The notes beneath the pieces were generated by a model, which was given only the letters and a program-made list of their open reading frames with translations, ran no database searches and had not been told where the DNA came from. Both the position numbers and the translations under genes were made by a program. Source: Sporosarcina sp. P2 (GTDB lineage: Bacteria > Bacillota > Bacilli > Bacillales_A > Planococcaceae). Taken from it: 64,000 bases of DNA. Shown here one piece after another: positions 52,778-62,640 of the stretch; the first letter of the stretch is position 1, and every line of letters starts with the position of its first letter. Where the stretch lies: positions 186,001-250,000 of the forward strand of contig NZ_PDYY01000002.1 in NCBI RefSeq assembly GCF_002743255.1, in the 5' to 3' direction.

Positions 52778-54426
52778 TATGAATTGTCCCCTTTCACTTC
52801 ATCCGAACTGGACTCAGCATCTTGCCTATCTTCGTACAGTGGCAGGTTTGCAAAATCTTTCACTTTATCCAGATCCTTTTTTAACCCAAACCAGTTTTTA
52901 TTTGTATGGCCAGCAACGAATAGTTCATCACCTTCGCCTTTTTGAATCCATATCCTTCTATGATTCCAATAAGATCCTTGAGCGACTCCAATCATAAAAA
53001 TAATTCCTCCAAGAAGTAAAATATATAATGTCTTGTCTTTACGGATTACGAGTCCGGTAGCATCACGTGTTTCAGCACTAAGAAACGTTGCTTTGTAATC
53101 ATTCATTTCCGTTTCAAGTGTATGACGTATCTCTACAAAACTCATTTCACCATCCGGTTTTGCAGGTGTTACCATTTTGAAAATGAATGCAGGATTGTTC
53201 GGTATTGGTGACTTTGATTTCGGCTCACCATCTTCCATGCCATCAAAATCCGGATAAAAATCCTTCAATTCCACATACGTGCCTTCTCCTAGACGGTAAG
53301 TTGGTTCGGGATTGATAAGGTCAACAGTGAATTCCCCAAGTGATGTATCCGATGCTTTTTCTGTTAGCTGGAAAGTCATCGATTTCAGTTCATCGAGTTG
53401 ATAATCCATCTGGAAAACATTAAATCCGTCAAAATTAAGCGGTTTGTTTACGATGATTGAATAATCTTTGACAAACTCCAACTGTTCGGACTGACCTGGA
53501 AGGCCACTCTCCGTTTCTTTATATAACGTGACATCCGATTGGTAATTACTCACGATTGTTCCAACTCGGTCTATTGCCTGACTGAAAACAGCGTCGTCTT
53601 CTTTTGAATAAGTATCGAGAATGAATTGATTGTTTTCTAAATAGTATCCCGGTGCACCTGGGATAGCACGTGTCTCTCCCTCGCGAAGCCACAGTGTTTC
53701 ATCGACATAAAAACCCGGAAGGCCTCGCAGTAGCACACCAAGAAGAAAGATGATTAGCCCAGTATGGTTGACGTATGGACCCCATCTTGAAAATCGACCT
53801 CTTTCTGCTAAAATCGCCCCATCTTCCGTTTTCACTTTGTAACGAAGCGCTTTTAGTTTCTCTTCCGCTTTTGTCATTGACATATCGGCATCAGCAACTG
53901 TGCCTAAACCGTAAATCCGTTGTCTTCTCATGAATGAGACATGGCGCTTCGTGCGTTGCTTTTTCAATGATTTGTATAACGGAATCACCCTATCAATACT
54001 AGCAATGATGATGGAAATACCGAGCATTCCAATCAACGTAATAAACCACCAGCTGTTGTACATATCATAAAATCCAAGTTTATAATACAGAACGCCGGCA
54101 GTACCATAATGCTTTTCATAATAGGCCGCGATGTCCACTTCTCTTACAGCAGGAACAAATAATTTTTGCGGGAACAGTGTTCCAATTGCTGAAGTGGCAA
54201 GAACTACAATAATAATACTAACGCCTATTTTAACACTAGAGAAAAAGTTCCAAATTTTATCGACAATAGACTTTTTATATGTTTGGGATCTTCTTGCAGA
54301 ACCTTCGTATCTCATGTCGATAAGCTTACTTTTTTTCGCCTCTTCTGTTTGTGGCCTTCCACATCGCTCACAAAGTACTGTACCAAATGGGTTTTCGTGG
54401 CCACATTGGCATGTGATTTTGCTCAT
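52777..54426 (-). CDS. resB: Cytochrome c biogenesis protein ResB
   Basis: 549 residues. It begins with a small zinc ribbon ([18 protein letters not shown]), as in many Bacilli, then membrane segments near 75, 130 and 220, a large outer domain (about 240-480), and a final segment ([20 protein letters not shown]). Partner of ResC in the system II haem lyase. Upstream neighbours ccdA and the two-component system are separated by a terminator. Confidence 0.94.
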   Translation of the reverse strand: MSKITCQCGHENPFGTVLCERCGRPQTEEAKKSKLIDMRYEGSARRSQTYKKSIVDKIWNFFSSVKIGVSIIIVVLATSAIGTLFPQKLFVPAVREVDIAAYYEKHYGTAGVLYYKLGFYDMYNSWWFITLIGMLGISIIIASIDRVIPLYKSLKKQRTKRHVSFMRRQRIYGLGTVADADMSMTKAEEKLKALRYKVKTEDGAILAERGRFSRWGPYVNHTGLIIFLLGVLLRGLPGFYVDETLWLREGETRAIPGAPGYYLENNQFILDTYSKEDDAVFSQAIDRVGTIVSNYQSDVTLYKETESGLPGQSEQLEFVKDYSIIVNKPLNFDGFNVFQMDYQLDELKSMTFQLTEKASDTSLGEFTVDLINPEPTYRLGEGTYVELKDFYPDFDGMEDGEPKSKSPIPNNPAFIFKMVTPAKPDGEMSFVEIRHTLETEMNDYKATFLSAETRDATGLVIRKDKTLYILLLGGIIFMIGVAQGSYWNHRRIWIQKGEGDELFVAGHTNKNWFGLKKDLDKVKDFANLPLYEDRQDAESSSDEVKGDNS

Positions 54427-54728
54427 TTTGAATTGACTCCTTCATCTTTTTCATATTTATGAATGAGAGTATCTAGCGGTATATTAGAACTCCATAATCC
54501 TCCTGAATCTAATGGTACAGAAAAATTATGCAGTATTAGTGCAATGCATTAGACAAGTATGTGAACGACTTTAATCAAGACCCTCTTATTTATAAATTCC
54601 TTCAGCAATATATAAAAGTCCATAGAAAAAAGCCCGTACATGCGACGGACTTTAAATGTGAACTATTACATAATTGACTGTACCTTTTATAACACGATAA
54701 AAACCAATTATCCTTAGGGCTAATTTCA
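54427..54728. other. Interval between ccdA and resB
   Basis: About 300 AT-rich bases holding the ccdA terminator and presumably the resBC-lgt promoter. No gene recognised. Confidence 0.5.
54631..54651 (-). terminator. Terminator after ccdA
   Basis: On the minus strand AGTCCGT / ACGGGCT (one G-U) around a 7-base loop, followed by TTTTTTCTATGG. Confidence 0.75.
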
Positions 54729-55439
54729 TCAGAATCCCATAAATCCACCGAAAAATGGGCTAATCCATATAATGATGTATGTTAAACCATCGAAGAAAAG
54801 GAGAATACCGAGTGCAATCATTAAGTAGCCCCCGACTTTCGTTATTATTCGGTTGTATTTCTGGATCCATTTAACACGAGTGATAAAAATTGAGAGCAAG
54901 AAAAATGGAATTGCAAACCCTAAAACATAGACAAGCATATACCACATTCCAGACCCCGGATTTTGTGCGGCCATCATGAAAACAGCTCCCGTGATAGGTC
55001 CAGTACATGGAGTCCATCCCGCTGCAAATGCAAGTCCTATAAGGAATGTGCCAAAATAACCGGCCGGTCGATTCTTAAATTGTAATTTCTTCTCCTTCAT
55101 AAGAAACTTAGGCGTAAAGAAACCTAAAATCATCAAACCAAAGATGACAATAAAAATCGCACCTATCTGACGGAGTAAATCTTGATACTGATAAAAAAAC
55201 GTACCGACAAGCGATGAGCTATAACCGAGAAAAATGAAGATAACCGAAAAACCGACTAGGAAAACAATCGTATGGAGGATTCCACTTTTCCGAGACTTCC
55301 CTTTATCCGTGTTCATCTCATCAAGTGACATTCCCGTTATATAAGATATAAAAGCTGGATATAACGGTAGTGTGCACGGGGATATAAAGTTTAAAAGACC
55401 AGCGCCAAATGCAAGAAACAAGTTCAAATCTGCCAACAT
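54729..55439 (-). CDS. ccdA: Cytochrome c biogenesis / thiol-transfer protein CcdA
   Basis: 236 residues, six membrane segments. The two redox cysteines are in FISPCTLPLYPAF and GWTPCTGPITGA. CcdA passes electrons from cytosolic thioredoxin to extracytoplasmic ResA/TlpA-type proteins. Both TlpA-like proteins of the window are potential partners. ATG with GGAG upstream. Confidence 0.95.
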   Translation of the reverse strand: MLADLNLFLAFGAGLLNFISPCTLPLYPAFISYITGMSLDEMNTDKGKSRKSGILHTIVFLVGFSVIFIFLGYSSSLVGTFFYQYQDLLRQIGAIFIVIFGLMILGFFTPKFLMKEKKLQFKNRPAGYFGTFLIGLAFAAGWTPCTGPITGAVFMMAAQNPGSGMWYMLVYVLGFAIPFFLLSIFITRVKWIQKYNRIITKVGGYLMIALGILLFFDGLTYIIIWISPFFGGFMGF

Positions 55440-55518
55440 CTATATTAATCTCCTCTCTGCCGAATACCCAAAAGTTGTAGACAATTTCCCGCTTGCCCAG
55501 TGCAAGAAACTTTATCGA

Positions 55519-56253
55519 TCAAATTCCCCAATAAGTGATGGTATCTGCTATTCCTATGATGATAAGGATAGCACCAGCCAAACGTTGCACAATTCTTCCT
55601 GCCTTCATGCTTTTCTTCATAATGAGTCGCTTCGCATCAAAGAGCCATATTAAAAGAAATAGGACAATGAGCGGAAGCGATGTTGCCACACCGAAAACAA
55701 CGGGCAAGACAAGACCATAGGAAGTAGTCACAACCAAGGGCATAAGCCAAACGAAAAAAAGTACAAACATAGTTGGACAGAAGGCAAGCGAAAAACTTGC
55801 GCCCAACATAAAAGAACCTAACTTCCCATTCCGTAGACGCATAGGAATGCGCATCGTTATTTTTTGAAGGAATCCTAGCTTAAGGATACCAAGCAAAACA
55901 AGACCGGTAATGATAATAAGCGGACCTATCACTTTACGGAACAATGGAAAGTATTCTGTTAATGAATTTTCGAATGATTCACCAAAGAACCATACGAATA
56001 GTCCAAGAAAACTGAACACGACTACTTTCCCAATAATAAAGGCCACAATTTCTCCCATGTCATTCTTCATTTGAATGGTACGGTTTCCATATAAAGTAAT
56101 TGCGCTCATATTTCCTGTAAGCTGGCAAGGAGCGACAGCCCCAATCAAGCCCAAAAGAAGCGCAACCACAAGAGGATATTGTTCAAAGGAATTTATAAGA
56201 ATGGTCACCGGTTCAGTTATTACTTGACTGATTTTCGACATCAATCCATACAT
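55519..56253 (-). CDS. CcdA/DsbD-like (or TauE/SafE-like) membrane protein
   Basis: 244 residues with six membrane segments. Cysteines at equivalent places to CcdA are in GAVAPCQLTGN and LAFCPTMFV, the pattern of the CcdA-related 'sulfite exporter/UreH-domain' proteins found in copper islands. It probably moves electrons or copper. The ribosome site is weak (GGACGG far from ATG; an internal ATG at 56241 is possible). It lies 22 bases after the BNR lipoprotein gene, thus in the same operon. Confidence 0.8.
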   Translation of the reverse strand: MYGLMSKISQVITEPVTILINSFEQYPLVVALLLGLIGAVAPCQLTGNMSAITLYGNRTIQMKNDMGEIVAFIIGKVVVFSFLGLFVWFFGESFENSLTEYFPLFRKVIGPLIIITGLVLLGILKLGFLQKITMRIPMRLRNGKLGSFMLGASFSLAFCPTMFVLFFVWLMPLVVTTSYGLVLPVVFGVATSLPLIVLFLLIWLFDAKRLIMKKSMKAGRIVQRLAGAILIIIGIADTITYWGI

Positions 56254-56275
56254 TTAGTAAGCACCGTCCATTTTC

Positions 56276-57196
56276 TTATTTCATCAATTCACTATTTTCA
56301 GCAAGTGTATTCCAATTGGCCCCTTCATCCATTGTCAAGAAAATATCATTATTATACGTTGCGATGACAATCTCTTTCTCATCCTCCGGATTAACTGCAA
56401 TAAAAACGATAGGACTCATTTTTTCATCGGGAAGTTGAATCGACATTTCTTTATCGTTCGCAAATGAGAATGATTGGAGTTGTACCGTTTCATTTTCATA
56501 GCTCGAATAGTACCCTCCACCTTCAGTCAAAGTTACAGCTAGAACCATTTTCGCATCGTTAAAAAGTGCAAAATTTTCGCCGTAGTCACTCGAAAGGAAT
56601 ATACCATCTTTACTTCCGATGGCAATCATCTCTTTCTGTGACGGGTGAGCCGCCAAATTCGAGATGAATTCCGAGTTGAATTCATTCATAGAGGCCTCAT
56701 TCCAAGTGGATCCTTCATCCAAAGTATAATGAAGTCCTCCTGTCATCTCTTCTGTAGGCATTTCATTCAGTACATAGATAGCGTTTGAGTCATAACCTGC
56801 TGCAAGGTAGTGAAAATCAATTTCCCCATAGAATGCTAATTGTTCAAAGCTAGCACCCCTATCCGTACTTTTGACAAGACCAAGTGGATTTTTATAGTCA
56901 GATCCTGGCTCTGGATGACCACTTGAGAAAAAACCTTCACGTATGGCTTGGAAACCCATATAATCGTGCTTTTCGCTGTTTGCTTCTTTCCAACCTTCTT
57001 CATCATATTCATAAAGGCCATCATGAGTAGAAATTACAATTTTTGGCCCCCCATTTATATATCCCAAGCCATGTAAGTGTTCAAATTTACTATTTTCCAC
57101 TTTTTCAAAAGCATACGGTTCACTTTCTTTGCTACAAGCCGAGATGACGACGAGCAGTGATAGTAATCCGGCGACAATTCTCATTTTTTTCATCAT
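56276..57196 (-). CDS. BNR/sialidase-fold lipoprotein (F510_1955-like)
   Basis: 306 residues, lipobox LLVVISACS. At least four Asp-box/BNR-like motifs are visible (STDRGASFE, TLDEGSTWN, SSDYGENF, TMDEGANWN) spread over a predicted beta-propeller, with no obvious sialidase catalytic set. It resembles a family annotated as 'F510_1955 glycosylhydrolase', often near copper and cytochrome-maturation genes; its true activity is unknown. GGGAG precedes ATG. It follows the response regulator by 12 bases. Confidence 0.8.
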   Translation of the reverse strand: MMKKMRIVAGLLSLLVVISACSKESEPYAFEKVENSKFEHLHGLGYINGGPKIVISTHDGLYEYDEEGWKEANSEKHDYMGFQAIREGFFSSGHPEPGSDYKNPLGLVKSTDRGASFEQLAFYGEIDFHYLAAGYDSNAIYVLNEMPTEEMTGGLHYTLDEGSTWNEASMNEFNSEFISNLAAHPSQKEMIAIGSKDGIFLSSDYGENFALFNDAKMVLAVTLTEGGGYYSSYENETVQLQSFSFANDKEMSIQLPDEKMSPIVFIAVNPEDEKEIVIATYNNDIFLTMDEGANWNTLAENSELMK

Positions 57197-57208
57197 GATA
57201 TTTCTCCC

Positions 57209-57886
57209 TTAACTCCATTTATATCCAATTCCCCATACTGTCTTTAAAAATTCATCAATGGGAAATCCAGTAGTTTTTAATTTGTCTCTCAGGTTACGTA
57301 TATGCGAGTCCACTGTCCGGATATCCGTGTACGTGTTATAATCCCATGCAGCATGTAATAATTGTTCCCGTGTATAAGTCTTTGTTGGCCGCGAGATCAA
57401 AGCTTCAACAATAAAAAACTCTTTTAGCGTCAGCGGCACTTTCAAGTCCCTATATTGTAATGAATATGTTTCTTTATCTAGCCTAAAGTCACCATAAATA
57501 ATCATTTCTGTCTCTTTTTCTTCCTTGGGAAAACGGCGCAACAGTGCATTTACCCTTGCCGACAATTCTCGTTCATCAAAAGGTTTTGTAATATAATCGT
57601 CAGCGCCGCTCTCTAATCCTTTTACCAAATCAAGCTTATCGGTCCTAGCCGTCAACATGATGACAGGGACATCAGAAAACTCGCGGATTTTTTCGCACAC
57701 CTCCCAACCATCCATTTCCGGCATCATAATATCCAAAAGTACAAGACTAACTTTCTCCTTCTTAAGTATTCCTAATGCCTTCTTTCCACTTGTCTCTTTG
57801 ATACATTTGAAGCCATGGGGAATTAGAAATAATTCAATGAGATCTAACATCCTTTGCTCATCATCAATTAGTAAGATTGTTCTCAT
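57209..57886 (-). CDS. OmpR-family response regulator (second system)
   Basis: 225 residues: receiver with VLLDIMMPEMDGWE, TARTD and KPFDEREL, plus a winged-helix output domain ending TVWGIGYKWS. GGGGGATACACCTAC precedes ATG. It lies between its kinase (upstream) and the BNR-CcdA-like genes (downstream), so it likely controls that operon. Confidence 0.94.
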   Translation of the reverse strand: MRTILLIDDEQRMLDLIELFLIPHGFKCIKETSGKKALGILKKEKVSLVLLDIMMPEMDGWEVCEKIREFSDVPVIMLTARTDKLDLVKGLESGADDYITKPFDERELSARVNALLRRFPKEEKETEMIIYGDFRLDKETYSLQYRDLKVPLTLKEFFIVEALISRPTKTYTREQLLHAAWDYNTYTDIRTVDSHIRNLRDKLKTTGFPIDEFLKTVWGIGYKWS

Positions 57887-57901
57887 GTAGGTGTATCCCC
57901 C

Positions 57902-59263
57902 TCATATTATGATGGTGAACGTACTCCCTCTTCCTAAGGTACTTTCCACTTCAATGCTTCCATTGTGGGCATCGACAAGTTCTTTTACGATTGCCAGACC
58001 AATACCTGACCCACCTGATGTACGAGAGCGTGATTTTTCCACTCGATAAAGTTTTTCAAAAATGAACGGGGTCTCTTCGGACGGGATTCCGATTCCGAAA
58101 TCCGCAACGGAAATGGCTACTTTCTCCCCTTTCTTGAAAACCTTTATTGTGACTACCGATTGCTCTATTGAATATTTCAAAGCATTATCAAGTAAGTTCA
58201 AAATTATTTGCTCTAATCTCAAAGGATCTGCATGGATTTCGAAATCCTCGTCACAAATTACCTCTAGGCTCAGTTTCTTCAAATTAAAAGAAGGTCCAAC
58301 AAGCTGGAGGATATCTTCAAAGAACGGACATACCTTAAAATATTCCTTCGACACCGTGAAAGTATTTTCATCCATTTTCGCTAAATCCAATAAGTTTTTA
58401 ACAAGTTCTTTCATACGGTCCGACTCTTCCGCGATAATTTCAAGATAATGTTTACGATCCTTCTCATTTACCCCTTGTCTCATAGCCACTTTCGAATAGC
58501 CGATTAAGTACGTCAACGGCGTACTTAATTCATGAGCAATTGAGGCTAAGAACTCATTACGTTCCGTTTTTAATCGCTCCAAGTCGTTCGCAAGCTTTTG
58601 AATAGAACCTGACAATTCGCCAAGCTCGTCATTACCAATGAACGGAAGGCTTACATCGAAATCTCCTTCGCTCAATTTCTCCGTCGCTTCCTTCATTCGG
58701 ATTAATGGACGTGTAAGGAATTTGGAAAGAGCAGCGTAAATAATAAGTAAAACGACTATACTCGTCACACCTGCCAAACCAAAATACATGTTCAACTTAC
58801 CGACTAACTGTTCAATTGGACGTGTACTTTGAAACATGATTATATAACCTGAATGGCTTGAATCTACTTTATATGGATGTGCACTAATGATATATGGCAA
58901 CCCTTCCCAGTCCGAAGCTAGAATCTGATCGTTCTTCAAATCAATATCTTTTGCTGTAGGAAGGTATTTTTCCAGTACCTCTATGTTTTCTTCTGAGCTT
59001 TGAATGATATCGCCTTGGCTATCTGTAATTATGACTTCCCGATCTCCGCCTTTTTCCATCAATACAATATGTTTCATTGTTGTATCTGAATAATGTTCGA
59101 TAAGTACATCCCGATGATTTGAACCCACTGCCAATAATCGGGAGAACTCCTCGTCGATCCGTGAATGAATGATATTCTGATGGAGATATCCAATAAGGGA
59201 TATTTCCATGATCAGTACAGCAATGAAAAAATAAGCAGTTAGCTTGGTAGAGATTCTGTTCAA
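57902..59263 (-). CDS. Sensor histidine kinase (second system)
   Basis: 453 residues from TTG at 59263 (AGGAGAGGGG upstream; a TTG 14 codons earlier overlaps that site). Two membrane segments (about 9-28 and 165-188) flank an outer sensing domain of about 135 residues, followed by HAMP, HisKA (ASIAHELSTPLTYL), and HATPase with LLDNALKYS, DFGIGIP and GSGIGLAIVK. Kinase-then-regulator order is the reverse of the 35 kb system. Divergent from the ResA-like gene. Confidence 0.92.
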   Translation of the reverse strand: MNRISTKLTAYFFIAVLIMEISLIGYLHQNIIHSRIDEEFSRLLAVGSNHRDVLIEHYSDTTMKHIVLMEKGGDREVIITDSQGDIIQSSEENIEVLEKYLPTAKDIDLKNDQILASDWEGLPYIISAHPYKVDSSHSGYIIMFQSTRPIEQLVGKLNMYFGLAGVTSIVVLLIIYAALSKFLTRPLIRMKEATEKLSEGDFDVSLPFIGNDELGELSGSIQKLANDLERLKTERNEFLASIAHELSTPLTYLIGYSKVAMRQGVNEKDRKHYLEIIAEESDRMKELVKNLLDLAKMDENTFTVSKEYFKVCPFFEDILQLVGPSFNLKKLSLEVICDEDFEIHADPLRLEQIILNLLDNALKYSIEQSVVTIKVFKKGEKVAISVADFGIGIPSEETPFIFEKLYRVEKSRSRTSGGSGIGLAIVKELVDAHNGSIEVESTLGRGSTFTIII

Positions 59264-59487
59264 TTGAACATTCGCCCCTCTCCTGAAATTTAGTATAAAG
59301 AACAATTATGAAATAAATATGCAGAAACGGCTGAATATGACGAAAAGAAATGATTCTATCTACAATCATGACAGATTTGTGACTGCATAGTTTTTTGATA
59401 GATCTTTAGTATAATAATAATCATAAATAAAGACAGTCCAGGTATGCCGTTCATATCCTGCAAGTTCTTGAAGGGAGCAACCGTAAG

Positions 59488-60024
59488 TTGAATAACAAAA
59501 AGAAGAATCGTTTCATGATGCGGTTAATTGTTTTAATCGTATTGACAAGTGCTATAGTATTTACAATATACAACAGCTTAACAAAAGAAAAACATGATGT
59601 ATTAAAAGTTGGAGATGATGCGCCTGATTTCGCATTAGTTGACTTAAACGGTGAAAGCCATCAACTCTCTGATTATAAAGGTCAAGGCGTCTTCCTAAAC
59701 TTTTGGGGGACTTGGTGTGCACCGTGTAAAAAGGAAATGCCTGCGATGGGGCGACAATATGAGGTTTATAAAGATCAAGGGGTTCAAATATTAGCTGTCA
59801 ATATCGCAGAGTCTGACTTGAAAGTTCGAACATTCGCCGAACAATACGGAATGGTTTTCCCGACCTTAATTGATAAAACAAAAGGTGTAATGCAGTCTTA
59901 TAACATTAAACCTCTGCCCACTACTCTCCTTATCAATCCAGAAGGCAAGATTGTAAAGATTATAACAGGAGAAATGTCCGAAGAGGACATTAAAGGATAT
60001 ATGGAGCAAATAAAGCCTATTTAA
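59488..60024 (+). CDS. resA: ResA-like thiol-disulfide oxidoreductase
   Basis: 178 residues from TTG (GAAGGGAG ten bases upstream). One N-terminal membrane segment (MMRLIVLIVLTSAIVFTI), then a thioredoxin-like domain with NFWGTWCAPCKKEMPAM and cis-Pro loop IKPLPTTLLIN. Length and layout match ResA, which reduces apocytochrome c cysteines before haem attachment by ResBC. CcdA would supply its electrons. Confidence 0.92.
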   Translation: MNNKKKNRFMMRLIVLIVLTSAIVFTIYNSLTKEKHDVLKVGDDAPDFALVDLNGESHQLSDYKGQGVFLNFWGTWCAPCKKEMPAMGRQYEVYKDQGVQILAVNIAESDLKVRTFAEQYGMVFPTLIDKTKGVMQSYNIKPLPTTLLINPEGKIVKIITGEMSEEDIKGYMEQIKPI

Positions 60025-60086
60025 AACAGGCATAAATCATTCTGATATTGTCACGGGGTATTAGAAAAAAGGCAATCATTCCATCA

Positions 60087-60185
60087 ACGTGATTATTGCG
60101 GATGAATTGAGCCACTTGTGCGGAGTTTTGAGCCAGTGATTGCGGAAGATAGAGCCACCGTTTGCGGACGGGAGAGCCAGCAATA
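60087..60185 (+). repeat. IS21-like terminal repeat array (forward, best preserved)
   Basis: Four nearly perfect units of GCGGA-N5-GAGCCA at 20-21 base spacing, preceded by TGATTATTGC, 62 bases after the resA stop. Its inverted partner is at 63280-63362. Confidence 0.75.
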
Positions 60186-60473
60186 TAAATAAGAACAAAC
60201 TCTTGTATAATAAAAGTTGCATGCAATCAAGCAGGACACTATTGTGGATTTAAAATAAAGTCACGACGTTTATAAAAAAGTTGCGAAACTTTACCCCTTT
60301 GGATTTTTTATCTAAAGGGGTATTTCCTTGTAAAAGACTTACTTAATTAAGTAGTTCAGTGTAAACTGAATTTATAGGAATAATTGAAATGATATATGTA
60401 ATTTGTGAATGATTTCACTTAAACTAACTGGCAGTAGAGTTGAACAAGGACTAAAAATCACGTAAAACACAAA
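60186..60473. other. Non-coding stretch inside the IS21-like bounded cassette
   Basis: A hairpin TACCCCTTT / AAAGGGGTA (60292-60322) with a T-rich loop is the only structure seen. No gene. Confidence 0.45.
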
Positions 60474-60507
60474 AAAGGACACCCTATGCTCCTTTTGGAT
60501 GTCCTTT
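60474..60507 (-). terminator. Terminator after second MFS gene
   Basis: Stem AAAGGACACC / GGATGTCCTTT (one bulge) followed on the minus strand by TTTTTTGTG. Confidence 0.8.
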
Positions 60508-60516
60508 ACTAAACAT

Positions 60517-61719
60517 CTATCTACTTGATTCAAACGTACGTACTCGATGTGCAGATTCTTTTTTGCCGTGTAGGAAGTAGTAAAGGACAGACATTGCAAA
60601 GACGAGGATACCCAAAATTGCATACAGTCCATTAAAACCAGTTATTGGAATGACTAATCCAAGAATAGTCGGACCAAATCCATTACCTAAATCAAAAAAG
60701 ATAAAGAAGGTTGCTGTGGCAAGCCCCATACGGTGGGGTTCAGCCAAATTAACCGCTATTGTCTGACTGACTGACGAAATGTTACCAAAACCAAGACCGA
60801 TTAAAGCACCTGCCAATAAGAAGGTTATGCTATTGCTTGCTGAACTGAGAAGTAGCATTCCGGCTCCAAACAGGATAATGGCGGGATACATGATAAAGTT
60901 TGCTCCTTTTTTGTCCATCATCCGGCCGGTGAATGGTCGTGAAACTAATACAGAAGCCGTATATACAATAAAGAAAAAGCTTGCCGTATCCACCAAATCC
61001 AACTCGATAGCATATAAATTTATATATGAAAGAACGCTGGAGAAACTGAAGGTCATCGTAAGGATAATGATGGCAATGGGAAGTGCTTTAGGCTCAATGA
61101 AGCTGGAAAGCTTAAATCCTGCATTTGATTTCTCCACTTTCGGTGTTTTTGATACAGGGATATTAACGAAAAATCCGGTTACTAAACTAATAATCCCTAA
61201 AACAAGGCCAAGACTAAAAATCATGTTGAAGCTTGTATGCTGAGTCATGTAAAGGCCGATGAATGGACCGAGTCCAGTAGCCAGTGCTGTACTTACAGCA
61301 AAGTAGCCAATTCCTTCCCCTCTCCGCGATTTCGGGAGTGTAAGGGCGACAATCGTACCAATCACGGTAGTCGCTATCCCCACTGTAATACCGTTTAAAA
61401 GCCGGCTCATTATGAGAAAGGAAATCCCGTAATCTATAAAGTATAACAATGTAGTTAATGTGAAAAAGATTAACCCGATGATTAATATTCTTTTTTGTCC
61501 AATTTTATTCATTATAGGACTAGTAAACAAGCGACCGATTAATGCCCCGATAATGAAAATCCCGGCAACAAGACCAGCTTGACCTGTAGATGCATTGAAT
61601 TCATTTACGGCATAAAGGGCGATGGTTGCATTTAATAAAAAGAATATTAACGTTAAGAAAAAATTCACTAAAGAAAGAATGATAAAATCTTTCGTCCACA
61701 ATCTAGGTTTTGTTTCCAT
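60517..61719 (-). CDS. MFS transporter (cassette cargo)
   Basis: 400 residues, 12 predicted membrane segments. MFS motif after TM2 is SPIMNKIGQKRILII; RPFTGRMMDKKG is its counterpart after TM8. GAAAGGAGATAAACG precedes ATG. Substrate unknown. It follows the metallo-hydrolase gene by 43 bases, so the two likely form an operon carried between IS21-like ends. Confidence 0.88.
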   Translation of the reverse strand: METKPRLWTKDFIILSLVNFFLTLIFFLLNATIALYAVNEFNASTGQAGLVAGIFIIGALIGRLFTSPIMNKIGQKRILIIGLIFFTLTTLLYFIDYGISFLIMSRLLNGITVGIATTVIGTIVALTLPKSRRGEGIGYFAVSTALATGLGPFIGLYMTQHTSFNMIFSLGLVLGIISLVTGFFVNIPVSKTPKVEKSNAGFKLSSFIEPKALPIAIIILTMTFSFSSVLSYINLYAIELDLVDTASFFFIVYTASVLVSRPFTGRMMDKKGANFIMYPAIILFGAGMLLLSSASNSITFLLAGALIGLGFGNISSVSQTIAVNLAEPHRMGLATATFFIFFDLGNGFGPTILGLVIPITGFNGLYAILGILVFAMSVLYYFLHGKKESAHRVRTFESSR

Positions 61720-61762
61720 TCGTTTATCTCCTTTCTCTAAAATAACTTGTCCATTTTTAAAA

Positions 61763-62521
61763 CTAGAAGGAGTATGATTCGCCGTCCTCTGGTACTAAAA
61801 CATGGGTAGACATTCCCTTTTCCTCAATAAAACCTTTTAATTCTTCTCTGGATAATGTCCAATGATTGACGGCTTCCATATGGACAGAAATAATTTTTGC
61901 GTTCGGTGCAGCTTTATGCACATCATAGATATCCTCTTTCCCCATAACTAGGGAACCACCTTCAAGGAATTGATTATCTCCACCATTTACTACAATGATG
62001 TCTGGATCATGTGTATTAATTACTTCTTGGACGCCTTCATACCAAACTGTATCACCAGCCACATATAGAGTTTTTTCAGTTGGGTGTTTGAAGACAACGC
62101 CACAGACCTTGCCAGCAAGTTCTACCATTTCTCCTCTTCCATGCTCGCCTTTCGTTTTAATTAAATGAATGTCCTCAAAGATTGAGTCCTTCTGTAAAAC
62201 TTCTATATTTTGGAAACCAGCATTTCTAATCTCTTTCTCATCTTCTTCATTTTGCACAAACATTTTGATCTCTTTTGACAATGCCTCCTTAGCAGCATCA
62301 TCCCAATGGTCATAATGTAAATGAGTAATAATGACAGCATCAACATTAATGATATTCTCAATGGATGTGGGTAAGCTGACTAAAGGATTGTTTTGAACTT
62401 GTCTTGCTGAATGTGGAAAAGGTGGGTAAGCCCCCTTTTCTGCTAAAAATGGATCTATTAAAAATCTTTTGCCTGCATATTCGACAACTAATGTTGCATT
62501 ACGAATGTGGTGTATATTCAT
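61763..62521 (-). CDS. MBL-fold metal-dependent hydrolase (UlaG-like)
   Basis: 252 residues of the metallo-beta-lactamase fold. Metal motif THLHYDHWDD (HxHxDH), then GDTVWYEG (bridging Asp), SVHMEAVNHW near the end. The N-terminus NIHHIRNATLVVEYAGKRFL is typical of the UlaG/UPF0173 group that acts on small phosphorylated or lactone substrates. AAAGGAG precedes ATG. Upstream of the MFS gene and divergent from the Lrp gene. Confidence 0.88.
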   Translation of the reverse strand: MNIHHIRNATLVVEYAGKRFLIDPFLAEKGAYPPFPHSARQVQNNPLVSLPTSIENIINVDAVIITHLHYDHWDDAAKEALSKEIKMFVQNEEDEKEIRNAGFQNIEVLQKDSIFEDIHLIKTKGEHGRGEMVELAGKVCGVVFKHPTEKTLYVAGDTVWYEGVQEVINTHDPDIIVVNGGDNQFLEGGSLVMGKEDIYDVHKAAPNAKIISVHMEAVNHWTLSREELKGFIEEKGMSTHVLVPEDGESYSF

Positions 62522-62640
62522 GATTGATTAACTCCTTTTCTTTGAACTACGTATATTATATACTGTAATCAAATCACGAATACATAGATGAATTAAAGTC
62601 TTTTCACCGTTTGACTTTACTATTGAAAGGAGTTAAATAA

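Noticed and set aside
60017-60226. 69-codon frame over the 60.1 kb array
   Set aside because: Its codons are the repeat array itself; no start signal and no protein family.
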